64,000 bases of DNA from Rhizobium bangladeshense (GCF_017357245.1 NZ_CP071612.1:251001-315000); one strand, 5' to 3'. Shown: positions 9,811 through 18,034, counted from the stretch's first letter. Numbers and translations are program-made. The notes: generated by a model from the sequence alone, not told the origin.

Positions 9811-10836
9811 ATGCGCGTCATCTATTCCGAAGACCACAAGCTGCGCGACGCCAGAACAGAGCTTCATGCCGGCCAGCTGGTGACGCCCTTCGAGGCGCCG
9901 TTCCGTGCTGAATGGATCCTGGCGGCGGTCAGGGAGGCGGGCTTTGCCGATGTCGTGGCGCCGGATCCTCACGGACTGGAAACGGCCGAAAAAGTGCATG
10001 ATCCCGCCTATCTCGATTTTCTCGCGACCGTCTGGGACCGCTGGGTGGCGGCCGGCTTCGAGGGTGAGGCGATCGCCAATTCCTTCCCGGTCCGCCGCAC
10101 CAGCCAGCGCGTGCCAGATAATATCGTCGGCGCAATCGGCCATTACGCCAATGCCGCCGACACCTCCATCACCAAAGGCTCTTACGAAGCGGCGATAGCC
10201 TCCATGCGTTGCGCCATCACAGGTGCAGATTGGCTGAATGCCGGCAACCGTTTCGCCTTTGCGCTTTGCCGTCCGCCCGGCCATCATGCCGGCATCGATC
10301 TCTTTGGCGGCTATTGTTTCATCAACAATGCTGGCGTCGCCGCCCAGCGGCTCATTGATCACGGCGCAAAGAAGGTCGCCGTGCTCGATGTCGATTTCCA
10401 TCACGGCAACGGCACGCAGGATCTCTTCTATCACAGAGGCGATGTTTTCACCGCGTCGCTGCATGGCGATCCCATGTTTGCCTTTCCCTATTTCCTCGGC
10501 CATGCCGACGAACAGGGCGAAGGGCAGGGCACCGGTACCAACCGCAACTATCCGATGCCGCCCCACACACCCTGGCCGGTCTGGTCTTCTGCCCTTGCCG
10601 ATGCGCTCGCCCGCATCAAGGCTTTCGGCGCCGAGGCGATTGTCGTGGCCCTCGGCGTCGATACCTTCGAGCGCGACCCGATCTCCTTCTTCCAGCTGAA
10701 ATCCGAGGATTTCATTCGCATGGGAGAGATGATCTCTTCTGCCGGGCTGCCCGTCGTCACCTGCATGGAGGGCGGTTACGGCGTGCCGGAAATAGGCCTC
10801 AACGTCGCAAATGTACTCACAGGTCTCGAAGCCTGA
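9811..10836 (+). CDS. aphA: Acetylpolyamine amidohydrolase (class II histone-deacetylase fold)
   Basis: A 341-residue zinc deacetylase. It has the same length and, from memory, close resemblance along its whole length to the characterised acetylpolyamine amidohydrolase of Mycoplana: MRVIYSEDHKLRDA at the start and MEGGYGVPEIGLNVANVL at the end. Active-site segments are RPPGHHAGIDLFGGYCF (tandem histidines), VLDVDFHHGNGTQD (zinc Asp and His) and LGVDTFERDP. It would remove acetyl from acetylputrescine or acetylspermidine. The ATG at 9811 follows AAGGACAGGA. recX starts nine bases after the stop, so they form one operon, an unusual pairing without obvious functional logic. Confidence 0.9.
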   Translation: MRVIYSEDHKLRDARTELHAGQLVTPFEAPFRAEWILAAVREAGFADVVAPDPHGLETAEKVHDPAYLDFLATVWDRWVAAGFEGEAIANSFPVRRTSQRVPDNIVGAIGHYANAADTSITKGSYEAAIASMRCAITGADWLNAGNRFAFALCRPPGHHAGIDLFGGYCFINNAGVAAQRLIDHGAKKVAVLDVDFHHGNGTQDLFYHRGDVFTASLHGDPMFAFPYFLGHADEQGEGQGTGTNRNYPMPPHTPWPVWSSALADALARIKAFGAEAIVVALGVDTFERDPISFFQLKSEDFIRMGEMISSAGLPVVTCMEGGYGVPEIGLNVANVLTGLEA

Positions 10837-10845
10837 TCGCCTGAT

Positions 10846-11397
10846 ATGACCGACGACACTGTTCCACCCGATATACCGACAGCACGCATGCTGAGTTGGG
10901 CGCGCAACTCCGCCATCTATCGGCTGGAGCGGCGGATGATGACGGAAAAGCAGCTGTTTGACGCAATCTCCCGCAAGGCGAAAGAGAAGTTCGAGCTTAT
11001 CAGCGCGGCGCAACTCAAGGCCCTTGCCGATTTTGCCGTCAAATTCGCCTACGACAACAAGGCGCTCGACGATGGCGCATATGCGGAGATCAACACGCGC
11101 TCCGCCGTGCGCGGCGGCAAATCGAAACGCGCCATCGCCCAGAAACTTGCGGCCAAGGGCGTCTCCAGCGACAAGGTCGAGGCCGCGCTCGCAGAAGCGG
11201 ATGACCTCTATGCCGCGACGATCTTTGCCCGCAAACGCGCCTTCGGTCCTTTCCGTCGCGTCGAACTCGACGACAAGCGAAAGGCAAAGGAACTCTCCGC
11301 CTTCGCCCGCAATGGCTTCAGCTTCGAGATCGGCAGGAAGGTCTTCGAGATGAGCTTCGATGACGCCGAAGAGGTGATCCTTGCCGGCCGCCTCTGA
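10846..11397 (+). CDS. recX: RecX-family RecA regulator
   Basis: A 183-residue RecX-like protein, which binds RecA filaments and tunes recombination and the SOS response. It is mostly helical, with the three-helix repeats LSWARNSAIYRLERRMMTEKQLFDAISRK, RGGKSKRAIAQKLAAKGVSSDKVEAAL (the RecX core R-G-x-S...I...L..KG) and a C-terminal RKRAFGPFR...KELSAFARNGFSFEIGRKV. It lies nine bases behind aphA and is likely read from the same message. recA is not in the window, which is common in alphaproteobacteria. Confidence 0.87.
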   Translation: MTDDTVPPDIPTARMLSWARNSAIYRLERRMMTEKQLFDAISRKAKEKFELISAAQLKALADFAVKFAYDNKALDDGAYAEINTRSAVRGGKSKRAIAQKLAAKGVSSDKVEAALAEADDLYAATIFARKRAFGPFRRVELDDKRKAKELSAFARNGFSFEIGRKVFEMSFDDAEEVILAGRL

Positions 11398-11489
11398 AAT
11401 GCATCAGGGCTATTGCTGGCTGGATCAGTAGATTGAATTTGTCGAGTACAGGCGGCCTTCGTAGGAATAGGGCGCAATCGGAGACTGAG

Positions 11490-12383
11490 ATGCAAGACGA
11501 GATGAACGACGACGCCGGCGTACTGGCATTGGAAACGCCTGCCACGTCCTCCGGCCTGGCGGCTGGCGGGCTGATGTGCCTCCTCTCTATGTCTTCGATC
11601 CAGTTCGGTGCAGCTCTTTCTTCTCAGGCCATCGCGAGCTACGGACCGGCTGGAGCAAGCTGGCTGCGCCTCGCTTTGGCGGCCATCATTCTCGCCGTTG
11701 TCGTGCGGCCGCGCGTCGTCAGCTACGACAGGGCGCAATGGACAAGCGCACTGGTTCTCGGCGCGACGACAGCGCTGATGACCATGAGCTTCTTCGCGGC
11801 GATCGAGCGCATTCCGCTCGGCCTTGCCGTGGCGATCGATTTTCTCGGCCCGCTCTCCGTTGCGACCATCGGCTATGGCCTCAGCCGACGTCTCCTTTGG
11901 CCGCTCATTGCTGCGCTTGGTGTTCTCGCGCTTGCTCATGACGGTAAAGGCTGGGTCGGCGATATCGAGGGTGTTTTCTTTGCACTTGGCGCGGGAACTG
12001 GCTGGGCGATCTATATTGTCCTGACAAAAGAGATCGGTGGGAGCTTCAAGGGGTTGGAAGGGCTTTCCGTATCGCTGCTGGCCGCCGCTCTTGTCGCGAC
12101 GCCCTTCGGCTTTGCCGGCGCCGCACCGAACCTCGATGCTTACGGCCTGGTTGAAATGATTGGCCTTGCCATTCTTGTGCCGCTGCTGCCCTACACGCTG
12201 GAGCTGGTTGCCCTGAGGCGCATGCCGACAGCCTCCTTCGGCATTCTCATGAGCCTCGAGCCGGCCATCGCGGCACTCGCAGGTTTCATCGTTCTCGCAC
12301 AGCCGATGACACTGCTGCAGATGGCCGGAACTGCCCTGGTGGTCGCGGCAAGCGCCGGCGCGACCTTTTCCGCAAGGCAGTGA
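11490..12383 (+). CDS. EamA/DMT-superfamily exporter, RhtA-like
   Basis: A 297-residue inner-membrane protein with about ten hydrophobic helices arranged as two EamA repeats (residues 25-145 and 160-290). The motifs SLEPAIAALAGFIVLAQPMTLLQMAGTALVVAAS and AIDFLGPLSVA resemble the RhtA threonine/homoserine exporter subgroup. The ATG at 11490 follows CGGAGACTGAG and gives a short hydrophilic N-terminus. The stop is directly adjacent to the stop of the convergent haemoglobin gene. Export of amino acids or related metabolites is inferred from the subgroup only. Confidence 0.86.
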   Translation: MQDEMNDDAGVLALETPATSSGLAAGGLMCLLSMSSIQFGAALSSQAIASYGPAGASWLRLALAAIILAVVVRPRVVSYDRAQWTSALVLGATTALMTMSFFAAIERIPLGLAVAIDFLGPLSVATIGYGLSRRLLWPLIAALGVLALAHDGKGWVGDIEGVFFALGAGTGWAIYIVLTKEIGGSFKGLEGLSVSLLAAALVATPFGFAGAAPNLDAYGLVEMIGLAILVPLLPYTLELVALRRMPTASFGILMSLEPAIAALAGFIVLAQPMTLLQMAGTALVVAASAGATFSARQ

Positions 12384-12854
12384 TCAGCCCGCTCTTTTCG
12401 CGGGATCGTCGAGAGCGGGATTGTAGAACAGCGACAGCGTCAGGCTCTTGGCGATCCGTTCTGCGGTCGTCATGAACCAGTCCTTGGCTTCCGGTGAGGG
12501 GGCGACATCGTCAAGCGTTGCGGCAAACAGCGTCAGCCACTTCGGAAAGAGGTCTGGCGTCAGGTTCTGAACGCCCGTATGCGCCTGCACCGGCTTGCCG
12601 CCATAGGCGCCGCTGCGAAACGCAACGGCCGACCAGAAGCTCTTCATCTTCACCATATGCTCCGGCCATCGGCCGGAGAGCCTGGCATCGAATACGGGGC
12701 CGAGATCGGGATGCGTCAGCACGCGTCCGTAGAAAGTCTCGACCAGCCTGCCGATGAAGGCCTCGTCGACGCCCATCGCTCGCATTTCGGCCTCCGCCCT
12801 TTCGCGGATGGCCGCGATATTTGCGGGGCGGCCCTGAATGTCATTGTTCATCAT
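12384..12854 (-). CDS. Group III truncated haemoglobin
   Basis: A 156-residue small globin of the group III (P) type. The proximal histidine is probably in HTGVQNLTPDLFPKWLTLF (residues about 90-110). The B-helix to E-helix part is FIGRLVETFYGRVLTHPDLGPVF...WPEHMVKMKSFWSAVAF, which is characteristic of the class. Group III globins bind oxygen or NO and are linked to nitrosative-stress or microaerobic physiology; the role here is inferred. Two tandem ATGs lie at 12854 and 12851, and either can start it. It is tail to tail with the DMT gene, and its promoter lies between it and the mbfA control region. Confidence 0.9.
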   Translation of the reverse strand: MMNNDIQGRPANIAAIRERAEAEMRAMGVDEAFIGRLVETFYGRVLTHPDLGPVFDARLSGRWPEHMVKMKSFWSAVAFRSGAYGGKPVQAHTGVQNLTPDLFPKWLTLFAATLDDVAPSPEAKDWFMTTAERIAKSLTLSLFYNPALDDPAKRAG

Positions 12855-12988
12855 AAATCCCGGCGCCGCCTGATGCGGCAGCCCTCATATAGGTCTTTAC
12901 GGCTGCGAACCAAAGCCGCTCGTGCCGCTTGCGGCAATCTGTCAGCGGTCCGCCCGGCCACTTGACCACCATCGCCTCCTTCTTTAGA

Positions 12989-13005
12989 TTTAGAATAATT
13001 CTAAG
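12989..13005. promoter_or_regulatory. Iron control element (Irr box) upstream of mbfA
   Basis: The 17-base sequence TTTAGAATAATTCTAAG contains a perfect 15-base palindrome and matches the ICE motif (TTTAGAA-N3-TTCTAAA type) bound by the haem-responsive regulator Irr. It ends 17 bases before the mbfA ATG, so it overlaps the place where the promoter -10 or transcript start should be. That position fits repression of mbfA by Irr under low iron, as reported for mbfA in other Rhizobiales. Confidence 0.9.
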
Positions 13006-13021
13006 TTATAGGGGATGTTTT

Positions 13022-14005
13022 ATGCTGGCGCGGTTTTTCAGGTCGCCGAAACGGTCTTTTGACTCTCTCTCCGAGCAGGAGATTCTTGCCCTTGCGATTG
13101 CCTCCGAGGAAGACGATGCCCGCATTTATCTCGCCTATGCCGACAGACTGCGCCCTGAATTTCCGGCCTCTGCCAAGGTCTTTGAAGATATGGCGGAGGT
13201 CGAGGACACGCACCGCAAATCGCTGATCGAAATCCATCGCCAGCGTTTCGGCGAGCGCATCCCACTGATCCGGCGCGAGCATGTGCAGGGTTTTTACGAG
13301 CGCAAGCCGGACTGGCTGAGAGCCAATTTGTCGCTCGATGCGATGCGGCAGGAGACCGAGGCGATGGAGGACCAAGCCTATCGGTTTTATGTCGCGGCGG
13401 CTAAGCGCACCGCCGACGCCTCGACGCGTGAGCTCCTCGGCGACCTCGCGCTCGCCGAACAGGGGCATGAGGATATTGCCCGCATGTTGGGCGACAAGCA
13501 TACGCCTGAGGATGTCAGGCGCAATGAGGACGAGACGGCGCACCGGCAATTCGTGCTGACCTATGTGCAGCCCGGCCTTGCCGGGCTGATGGACGGCTCG
13601 GTCTCGACGCTGGCGCCGATTTTCGCCGCCGCCTTCGCCACGCAGGATACCTGGCAGACCTTCCTCGTCGGTCTTTCCGCCTCCGTCGGCGCCGGCATCT
13701 CGATGGGCTTCACCGAAGCCGCCCATGACGACGGCAAGATTTCCGGCAGGGGCTCGCCGGTCAAGCGCGGCCTTGCCTGCGGCATCATGACCGCGCTCGG
13801 CGGCCTCGGCCATGCGCTGCCTTATCTGATCCCGCATTTCTGGACGGCAACGATCACCGCTGCGATCATTGTCTTCTTTGAACTCTGGGCAATTGCTTTC
13901 ATCCAGAACCGCTACATGGAAACCCCTTTCCTACGCGCCGCCTTCCAGGTGGTGCTCGGCGGCAGCCTGGTGCTCGCCGCCGGTATTCTGATCGGGAATG
14001 GGTGA
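13022..14005 (+). CDS. mbfA: Membrane-bound ferritin-like iron exporter MbfA
   Basis: A 327-residue fusion of an N-terminal ferritin/rubrerythrin-like domain (residues 12-160) with a C-terminal VIT1/CCC1-type membrane domain (about 175-327, several hydrophobic helices). Di-iron ligands are suggested by IASEEDDARIY, DMAEVEDTHRKSL, ETEAMEDQAYRFY and LALAEQGHEDIA, four E/ExxH-like sites in the expected order. MbfA exports iron from the cytoplasm and protects against iron and peroxide stress in Bradyrhizobium and Agrobacterium. The ATG at 13022 follows AGGGGATG. Control by Irr is strongly indicated by the adjacent ICE palindrome. Tandem repeats and a terminator follow. Confidence 0.95.
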   Translation: MLARFFRSPKRSFDSLSEQEILALAIASEEDDARIYLAYADRLRPEFPASAKVFEDMAEVEDTHRKSLIEIHRQRFGERIPLIRREHVQGFYERKPDWLRANLSLDAMRQETEAMEDQAYRFYVAAAKRTADASTRELLGDLALAEQGHEDIARMLGDKHTPEDVRRNEDETAHRQFVLTYVQPGLAGLMDGSVSTLAPIFAAAFATQDTWQTFLVGLSASVGAGISMGFTEAAHDDGKISGRGSPVKRGLACGIMTALGGLGHALPYLIPHFWTATITAAIIVFFELWAIAFIQNRYMETPFLRAAFQVVLGGSLVLAAGILIGNG

Positions 14006-14010
14006 GCTGC

Positions 14011-14314
14011 GGTCGGGCGCAGCCCGAGCAATCGATCCAGTGAATCGATTGCAGCAGCGAACGCCCGGAGCCATGCGCAGGGCCGGGCACCGGTAAGCCT
14101 TATTGTCGACATCGAAGACGGTCGGGCGCAGCCCGAGCAATCGACCCAGTGAATCGATTGCAGCGACGAACGCCCGGAGCCATGCGCAGGGCCGGGCACC
14201 GGTAGCCTTATTGTCGACATCGAAGACGGTCGGGCGCAGCCCGAGCAATCGATCCAGTGAATCGATTGCAGCAGCGAACGCCCGGAGCCATGCGCAGGGC
14301 CGGGAGACGGTGGC
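14011..14314. repeat. Three tandem copies of a 108-109 bp mosaic repeat
   Basis: Near-identical units begin at 14011, 14120 and 14228; the third is cut short after the CGCAGGGCCGGG segment. Each unit holds a CGGGC/GCCCG hairpin, an inverted repeat GCAATCGAT/ATCGATTGC around seven bases, and a GC-rich CGCCCGGAGCC segment; the first two units also share an AT-richer TTATTGTCGACATCGAAGAC joiner. Only a few substitutions and one indel separate the copies, so the duplication is recent. It begins six bases behind the mbfA stop. Confidence 0.95.
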
Positions 14315-14327
14315 ATACTAGGCATCA

Positions 14328-14383
14328 AGCGGGCCTTGCCCTTCGCTAGCGAGCAAGCGAAGGGCAGCTAGCGATAGCCCGCT
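14328..14383. repeat. Nested cruciform-like inverted repeat
   Basis: The outer arms AGCGGGC and GCCCGCT enclose an inner perfect ten-base stem (GCCCTTCGCT / AGCGAAGGGC, 14338-14347 and 14356-14365) and a direct GCTAGCGA repeat. It lies between the tandem repeats and the terminator and would fold well on either strand. Confidence 0.8.
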
Positions 14384-14418
14384 CCCGCATCGGAAAGAGA
14401 GAACCATCACCCAAAAGC

Positions 14419-14444
14419 AAAAGGCCGGCTTCCGCCGGCCTTTT
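14419..14444. terminator. Bidirectional intrinsic terminator
   Basis: The stem GGCCGGC/GCCGGCC with a TTCC loop is flanked by AAAA on the left and TTTT on the right, so it can stop transcripts from both sides: mbfA from the left and the leftward transglutaminase-like gene from the right. Confidence 0.9.
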
Positions 14445-14470
14445 CCCCCGCATCCCCTTTTTAGAATTCC

Positions 14471-15070
14471 TTAGCGAAGAGCGCCGACCAGAAGGTCGCG
14501 GCCGTTCTCGATGGTGACCCAGCGGCCGGCATTGTAGCTCGACTGGCGCTTGACGAATGTATAGGGCGTCGCAAACCAGGGCTTCACGTCGGCAGCAAGA
14601 TTATCGAGCACGAAGTCGCCCTCGGCGGTGCGCAGCGTCAAGACGGCATGACCTTCACCGTCAGGTTTCCGCACGACGGTCATCAGCAGGTCGGCGGCCG
14701 GAAAGCCGCGCTGAATCAGGATGCGGCGCTTCAGCAGCGCGAAATCCTCGCAATCGCCGGCGGTGGTCGGGTAGGCCCAGACCTCGTCCTTGCCGTAGAT
14801 TTCCTTGTCGGTCATCGGCTTAATCGTGCCGTTAAGCGTGGCGTTGACCGAACGGACGAGCGACCACTTGGCAGGCGTCATCTCGACCGGGCCTGCATTG
14901 CGGTTTGCGCCGCATTCACTGCTGTGGATCTGACAGAAATCGTAATGGCCGATCGGTTGTGAGGTGGCGTTGCCTGTTACCATGGAAGCATTTCTGCTTG
15001 GAGCTGGGATGGCGGCAGTCGCCATCGCAAACACGGCCATCATGGCCACAAAGATACCTTTGAATCGCAC
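14471..15070 (-). CDS. Bacterial transglutaminase-like cysteine peptidase, secreted
   Basis: A 199-residue exported protein. A signal peptide covers about residues 1-20 (FVAMMAVFAMATAAIPA). The papain/transglutaminase-like triad is visible: cysteine in AGDCEDFALLKR (near 105), histidine in GEGHAVLTLRT (near 140) and aspartate in FVLDNL (near 155). This BTLCP family is common in proteobacteria, and some members process surface adhesins or act beside type I secretion; the target here is unknown. The start is GTG at 15070 with GAGGAAAG upstream. The mature part shows two extra cysteines (FCQIHSSEC) that could form a disulfide. Confidence 0.88.
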   Translation of the reverse strand: MRFKGIFVAMMAVFAMATAAIPAPSRNASMVTGNATSQPIGHYDFCQIHSSECGANRNAGPVEMTPAKWSLVRSVNATLNGTIKPMTDKEIYGKDEVWAYPTTAGDCEDFALLKRRILIQRGFPAADLLMTVVRKPDGEGHAVLTLRTAEGDFVLDNLAADVKPWFATPYTFVKRQSSYNAGRWVTIENGRDLLVGALR

Positions 15071-15233
15071 GCCCGCTCTTTCCTCGATCGCCCCTAATTA
15101 TTAACAAACTGTTAATGGAGAGGGCCGAGAAGAGTCAATCGTTACTTCTTGGGAGCGCTTTGCGACGCGACAACATGGTTAAAATGCAACGGGTTGGCGG
15201 CTTGCGTTGGGGGAATTTCTCGGTAGGTGCTGT

Positions 15234-16058
15234 TCAAATGGGCATCTGCATATTTGTTGATGAACGAATGATGCCTTTGACGGCGCTGAGGAGAAGGGCG
15301 ATGTCGCCGGGGCGGGAAAGGCGGTGGTCGCCGTCGCGGACGAAGGTCAGCACCACGTCATCGGCGGGAAGGTGCTCCAGAAGCTTCATCGCGTGCGCAT
15401 GCGGCACGTCTGGATCTTTCATGCCCTGAAGGATATGCACGGGGCATCCCGTCTCGATCATCCCGTCAAGCACCCGGTTTTTGCGCCCGTCCTCGATCAG
15501 TGCCCGCGTATAGATGTTCGGTTCCGGACTGTATTGCGAGCGCTCTTCGAAATAGCCGCGCTCTGCCAGCGACTTGCGCTCCTTGGCCGTCAGATTCGGC
15601 TCGATCAGCTCGGAGGTGAAATCGGGCGCTGGCGCAATCAGCACCATGCCGGCGAGCTTTGGACCGCCCTGTCGGGCGAGTTCCTGCGCCAGCCGGAGCG
15701 CGATCCAGCCTCCCATCGACGAGCCGACAAGAATGATCCGGTCGGGCCCGAGGTGGCGGATGACGGCAAGGGCTTCCTCCAGCCAGCGCGAGATTGTGCC
15801 GTCGCGGAAGCTCCCACCGGAAAGCCCGTGGCCTGAATAGTCGAGGCGGATGCAGGCGACACCAAGTTCGCGCGCCAGCCCGTCGAGCTCCAGGGCCTTG
15901 GTACCGCTCATGTCGGAACGGTAGCCGGATAGCCAAACGAGCGACGGGGCGGTATTGCCGGTTTGGGCGGGGCGAACGAGCATGGCGATTTCACGCGCCG
16001 CTTCGCCGTCGCCGACCGTCATGAATTGCGGCTGGGCATCGGGCATCGGATCGGACAT
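15234..16058 (-). CDS. Alpha/beta hydrolase
   Basis: A 274-residue serine hydrolase. The nucleophile elbow is GSSMGGW near residue 115. The oxyanion region is WLSGYRSDMSGTKA, as in the ABHD10/palmitoyl-thioesterase-like group. The acid is likely in GMKDPDVPHAHA and the histidine in RDGDHRLSRPGD. The ATG at 16058 follows AAAGGAG. It is divergent from infC. The substrate is unknown; esterase or thioesterase activity is the family expectation. Confidence 0.86.
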   Translation of the reverse strand: MSDPMPDAQPQFMTVGDGEAAREIAMLVRPAQTGNTAPSLVWLSGYRSDMSGTKALELDGLARELGVACIRLDYSGHGLSGGSFRDGTISRWLEEALAVIRHLGPDRIILVGSSMGGWIALRLAQELARQGGPKLAGMVLIAPAPDFTSELIEPNLTAKERKSLAERGYFEERSQYSPEPNIYTRALIEDGRKNRVLDGMIETGCPVHILQGMKDPDVPHAHAMKLLEHLPADDVVLTFVRDGDHRLSRPGDIALLLSAVKGIIRSSTNMQMPI

Positions 16059-16235
16059 CGGTGAAACTCCTTTTGTTTTGGCCTATAAAACAGATTCTTG
16101 GCAGGCTGACAGCAGGTGATTTTTCCGCTAAAGGGTGATATTGACTCCGTTGCAGCGATAACGAGATAGGTTTGTGCCCCCTGATCGGGAGCGCGCGGCT
16201 GCAACGTTCCGAAACAACGCGAGGAGAATACGACC

Positions 16236-16772
16236 ATTCGCAGACCTTTTAAGACCGATGCGCCCGTGAAGGACGGACCGCGCTCGAACCGTGAAATCCG
16301 CATTCCCCGAGTTCAGCTGATCGCGGCTGACGGACAGAATATGGGCGTCGTGCCCACCGACCAGGCCTTGAGAATGGCGGAAGACGCCGGCCTCGATCTC
16401 GTCGAAATTTCCCCAAATGCCGAACCGCCGGTATGCAAGATCCTCGATCTGGGCAAGCTGAAATATGCCAACCAGAAGAAGGCTGCCGAGGCGCGCAAGA
16501 AGCAGAAGATCGTCGAAGTCAAAGAAATCAAGATGCGCCCGAACATCGACACCCATGATTATGAGGTGAAGATGAAGGCGATGGGCCGTTTCTTCGACGA
16601 GGGTGACAAGGTCAAGGTGACGCTGAAGTTCCGTGGCCGTGAGATGGCTCACCAGGAACTCGGCATGAAGCTGCTGCAGCAGGTGAAGGCCGATACGACC
16701 GAAATCGCCAAGGTCGAGGCCGAGCCGAAGCTCGAAGGCCGCCAGATGATGATGGTGCTGGCGCCGAAGTAA
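16236..16772 (+). CDS. infC: Translation initiation factor IF-3, AUU start
   Basis: A 178-residue IF-3 that keeps ribosomal subunits apart and checks start codons. The N-domain runs to about residue 85 ([22 protein letters not shown]...[17 protein letters not shown]) and the C-domain from 90 ([19 protein letters not shown]...[18 protein letters not shown]). The first ATG/GTG-type start in frame would be GTG at 16266, which loses conserved residues. The ATT at 16236, ten bases after GAGGAG (16221-16226), yields [18 protein letters not shown], the usual rhizobial N-terminus. AUU starts on infC are a known autoregulation device. A candidate -35 TTGACT lies at 16141. Confidence 0.95.
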   Translation: MRRPFKTDAPVKDGPRSNREIRIPRVQLIAADGQNMGVVPTDQALRMAEDAGLDLVEISPNAEPPVCKILDLGKLKYANQKKAAEARKKQKIVEVKEIKMRPNIDTHDYEVKMKAMGRFFDEGDKVKVTLKFRGREMAHQELGMKLLQQVKADTTEIAKVEAEPKLEGRQMMMVLAPK

Positions 16773-16795
16773 GCGCCAGTCACTTTTCGCCCAAG

Positions 16796-16817
16796 GCCGT
16801 CCGTAAGGGCGGCTTTT
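16796..16817 (+). terminator. Intrinsic terminator behind infC
   Basis: GCCGTCC pairs with GGGCGGC (one G-T pair) across a GTAA loop and is followed by TTTTG. It lies 24 bases after the infC stop and suggests that infC is at least partly transcribed separately from rpmI-rplT. Confidence 0.75.
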
Positions 16818-16854
16818 GTGCTTTCGGCTACCCTGCTTCTCGTCTTTTGTTTTA

Positions 16855-17003
16855 TGCATGTCGTTATCCCGGAACGCGCACACGTCCGGGAGACATGCAT
16901 TGCAGCGCCGCGCGTCTTGTCAGACGCGCAAAGGATGCCGTAACACTTCGAACCTGCGCATCGTGCTTTCCGGAACTCGATTCCGATTTTCGGGACGATG
17001 CGC
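16855..17003. repeat. RIME-like mosaic palindromic repeat between infC and rpmI
   Basis: Three hairpins follow one another. TGCATG...CATGCA encloses CCCGGA...TCCGGG (16855-16899). GCGCGTC...GACGCGC is at 16910-16929. GCGCATCGT...ACGATGCGC is at 16956-17003. The GCAGCGCCGCGCGTCTT...AGACGCGCAAAGGA core is a sequence I recall from many rhizobial intergenic regions. Such modules are described as Rhizobium-specific intergenic mosaic elements. It fills most of the unusually long infC-rpmI gap. Confidence 0.8.
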
Positions 17004-17240
17004 TCGCCGAAGATTCCTCCGCGGCCCCGTTGCACTTTCATGACGCTGCGGTTATAAGCGCGCGTCCGAACTGACCGGCAGGGCATGCCGTGGCAGTTTC
17101 GAATGCTTGCGGAACGGTTCGTCGCCGATGCCGCAGATCAACAACAAACGCTCCCGCACCTTGTTGCGACGGCCGGAGAACCGGACTTCGCGAGGAGGGC
17201 TTTTGATGAAGCGCGCAGGGAGGACAGAAGGAGTAGCAAA

Positions 17241-17444
17241 ATGCCCAAGATGAAGACGAAGTCCGCTGCCAAGAAGCGGTTCAAGATCACCGCATCCGGC
17301 AAGGTCAAGGCGGCTGCCGCTGGCAAGCGCCATGGCATGATCAAGCGCACGAACAAGTTCATTCGCGATGCGCGCGGCACGATGGTTCTCGCAGAACCCG
17401 ATGGCCGCAAGGTCGTGAAGAACTATCTGCCGAACGGTCTCTGA
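17241..17444 (+). CDS. rpmI: 50S ribosomal protein L35
   Basis: A 67-residue, very basic L35 with the standard [33 protein letters not shown] start and a C-terminus ending KNYLPNGL. It binds 23S rRNA in the large subunit. The ATG at 17241 follows AGGAG at 17229-17233; upstream codons in frame are not conserved. rplT begins 39 bases after the stop, the usual pairing. The gap to infC is 468 bases, much longer than in most bacteria, because a mosaic repeat lies in it. Confidence 0.97.
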   Translation: MPKMKTKSAAKKRFKITASGKVKAAAAGKRHGMIKRTNKFIRDARGTMVLAEPDGRKVVKNYLPNGL

Positions 17445-17483
17445 GACTATTCCGGTAACGCGTTAGATTAAGGAGATCATGAA

Positions 17484-17888
17484 ATGGCACGTGTAAAGAG
17501 AGGCGTCGCTGCCCACGCCAAGCACAAGAAGGTTCTGAAGCAGGCGAAGGGCTTCTATGGCCGCCGCAAGAACACCATCCGTACCGCCAAGGCTGCCGTC
17601 GATCGCGCCAAGCAGTACGCCTACCGCGACCGCAAGGTCAACAAGCGCAACTTCCGCGCCCTCTGGATCCAGCGTATCAACGCTGCCGTCCGCGAATTCG
17701 GCCTGACCTATGGCCGCTTCATCGACGGCCTGAACAAGGCTGGCATCGAGGTCGACCGTAAGGTTCTCTCCGACATGGCAATCCACGAGCCGGAAGCATT
17801 CGGCGCGCTGGTTGCTGCCGCCAAGAAGGCCCTTGAGTACCTCAAGGAAACCGGCACGGCGAACGAGTTTGAAGGCGCGGTTCGGTAA
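17484..17888 (+). CDS. rplT: 50S ribosomal protein L20
   Basis: A 134-residue L20, needed for early large-subunit assembly and known as a translational repressor of the rpmI-rplT messages in other bacteria. The basic N-terminal arm [30 protein letters not shown] is followed by the globular domain with [36 protein letters not shown]. Length is slightly above E. coli L20 through a C-terminal extension ([21 protein letters not shown]), usual in alphaproteobacteria. It is co-transcribed with rpmI, and a terminator follows. Confidence 0.97.
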   Translation: MARVKRGVAAHAKHKKVLKQAKGFYGRRKNTIRTAKAAVDRAKQYAYRDRKVNKRNFRALWIQRINAAVREFGLTYGRFIDGLNKAGIEVDRKVLSDMAIHEPEAFGALVAAAKKALEYLKETGTANEFEGAVR

Positions 17889-17927
17889 CCAGCGCTTCCC
17901 AAGCTTGACGCTTTTTTGAATTTTGGG

Positions 17928-17961
17928 AAACCCGCGCTGGTTTGGGCTAGCGCGGGTTTTT
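17928..17961 (+). terminator. Intrinsic terminator behind rplT
   Basis: An 11-base stem (AAACCCGCGCT / AGCGCGGGTTT) with a ten-base loop is followed by TTTTTC. It separates rpmI-rplT from pheS, where an attenuator would also be placed; no leader peptide rich in Phe was seen. Confidence 0.88.
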
Positions 17962-18034
17962 CTTTCTCTTTACTCCTTGCGCCGGCCGCCGGCCTACTTT
18001 TCGAACGCCGCCTGATCTGGACGGAAAGAAGACA

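Noticed and set aside
14011..14314. CRISPR-like array
   Set aside because: The three repeats are contiguous 108-bp units without unique spacers and there are no cas genes nearby.
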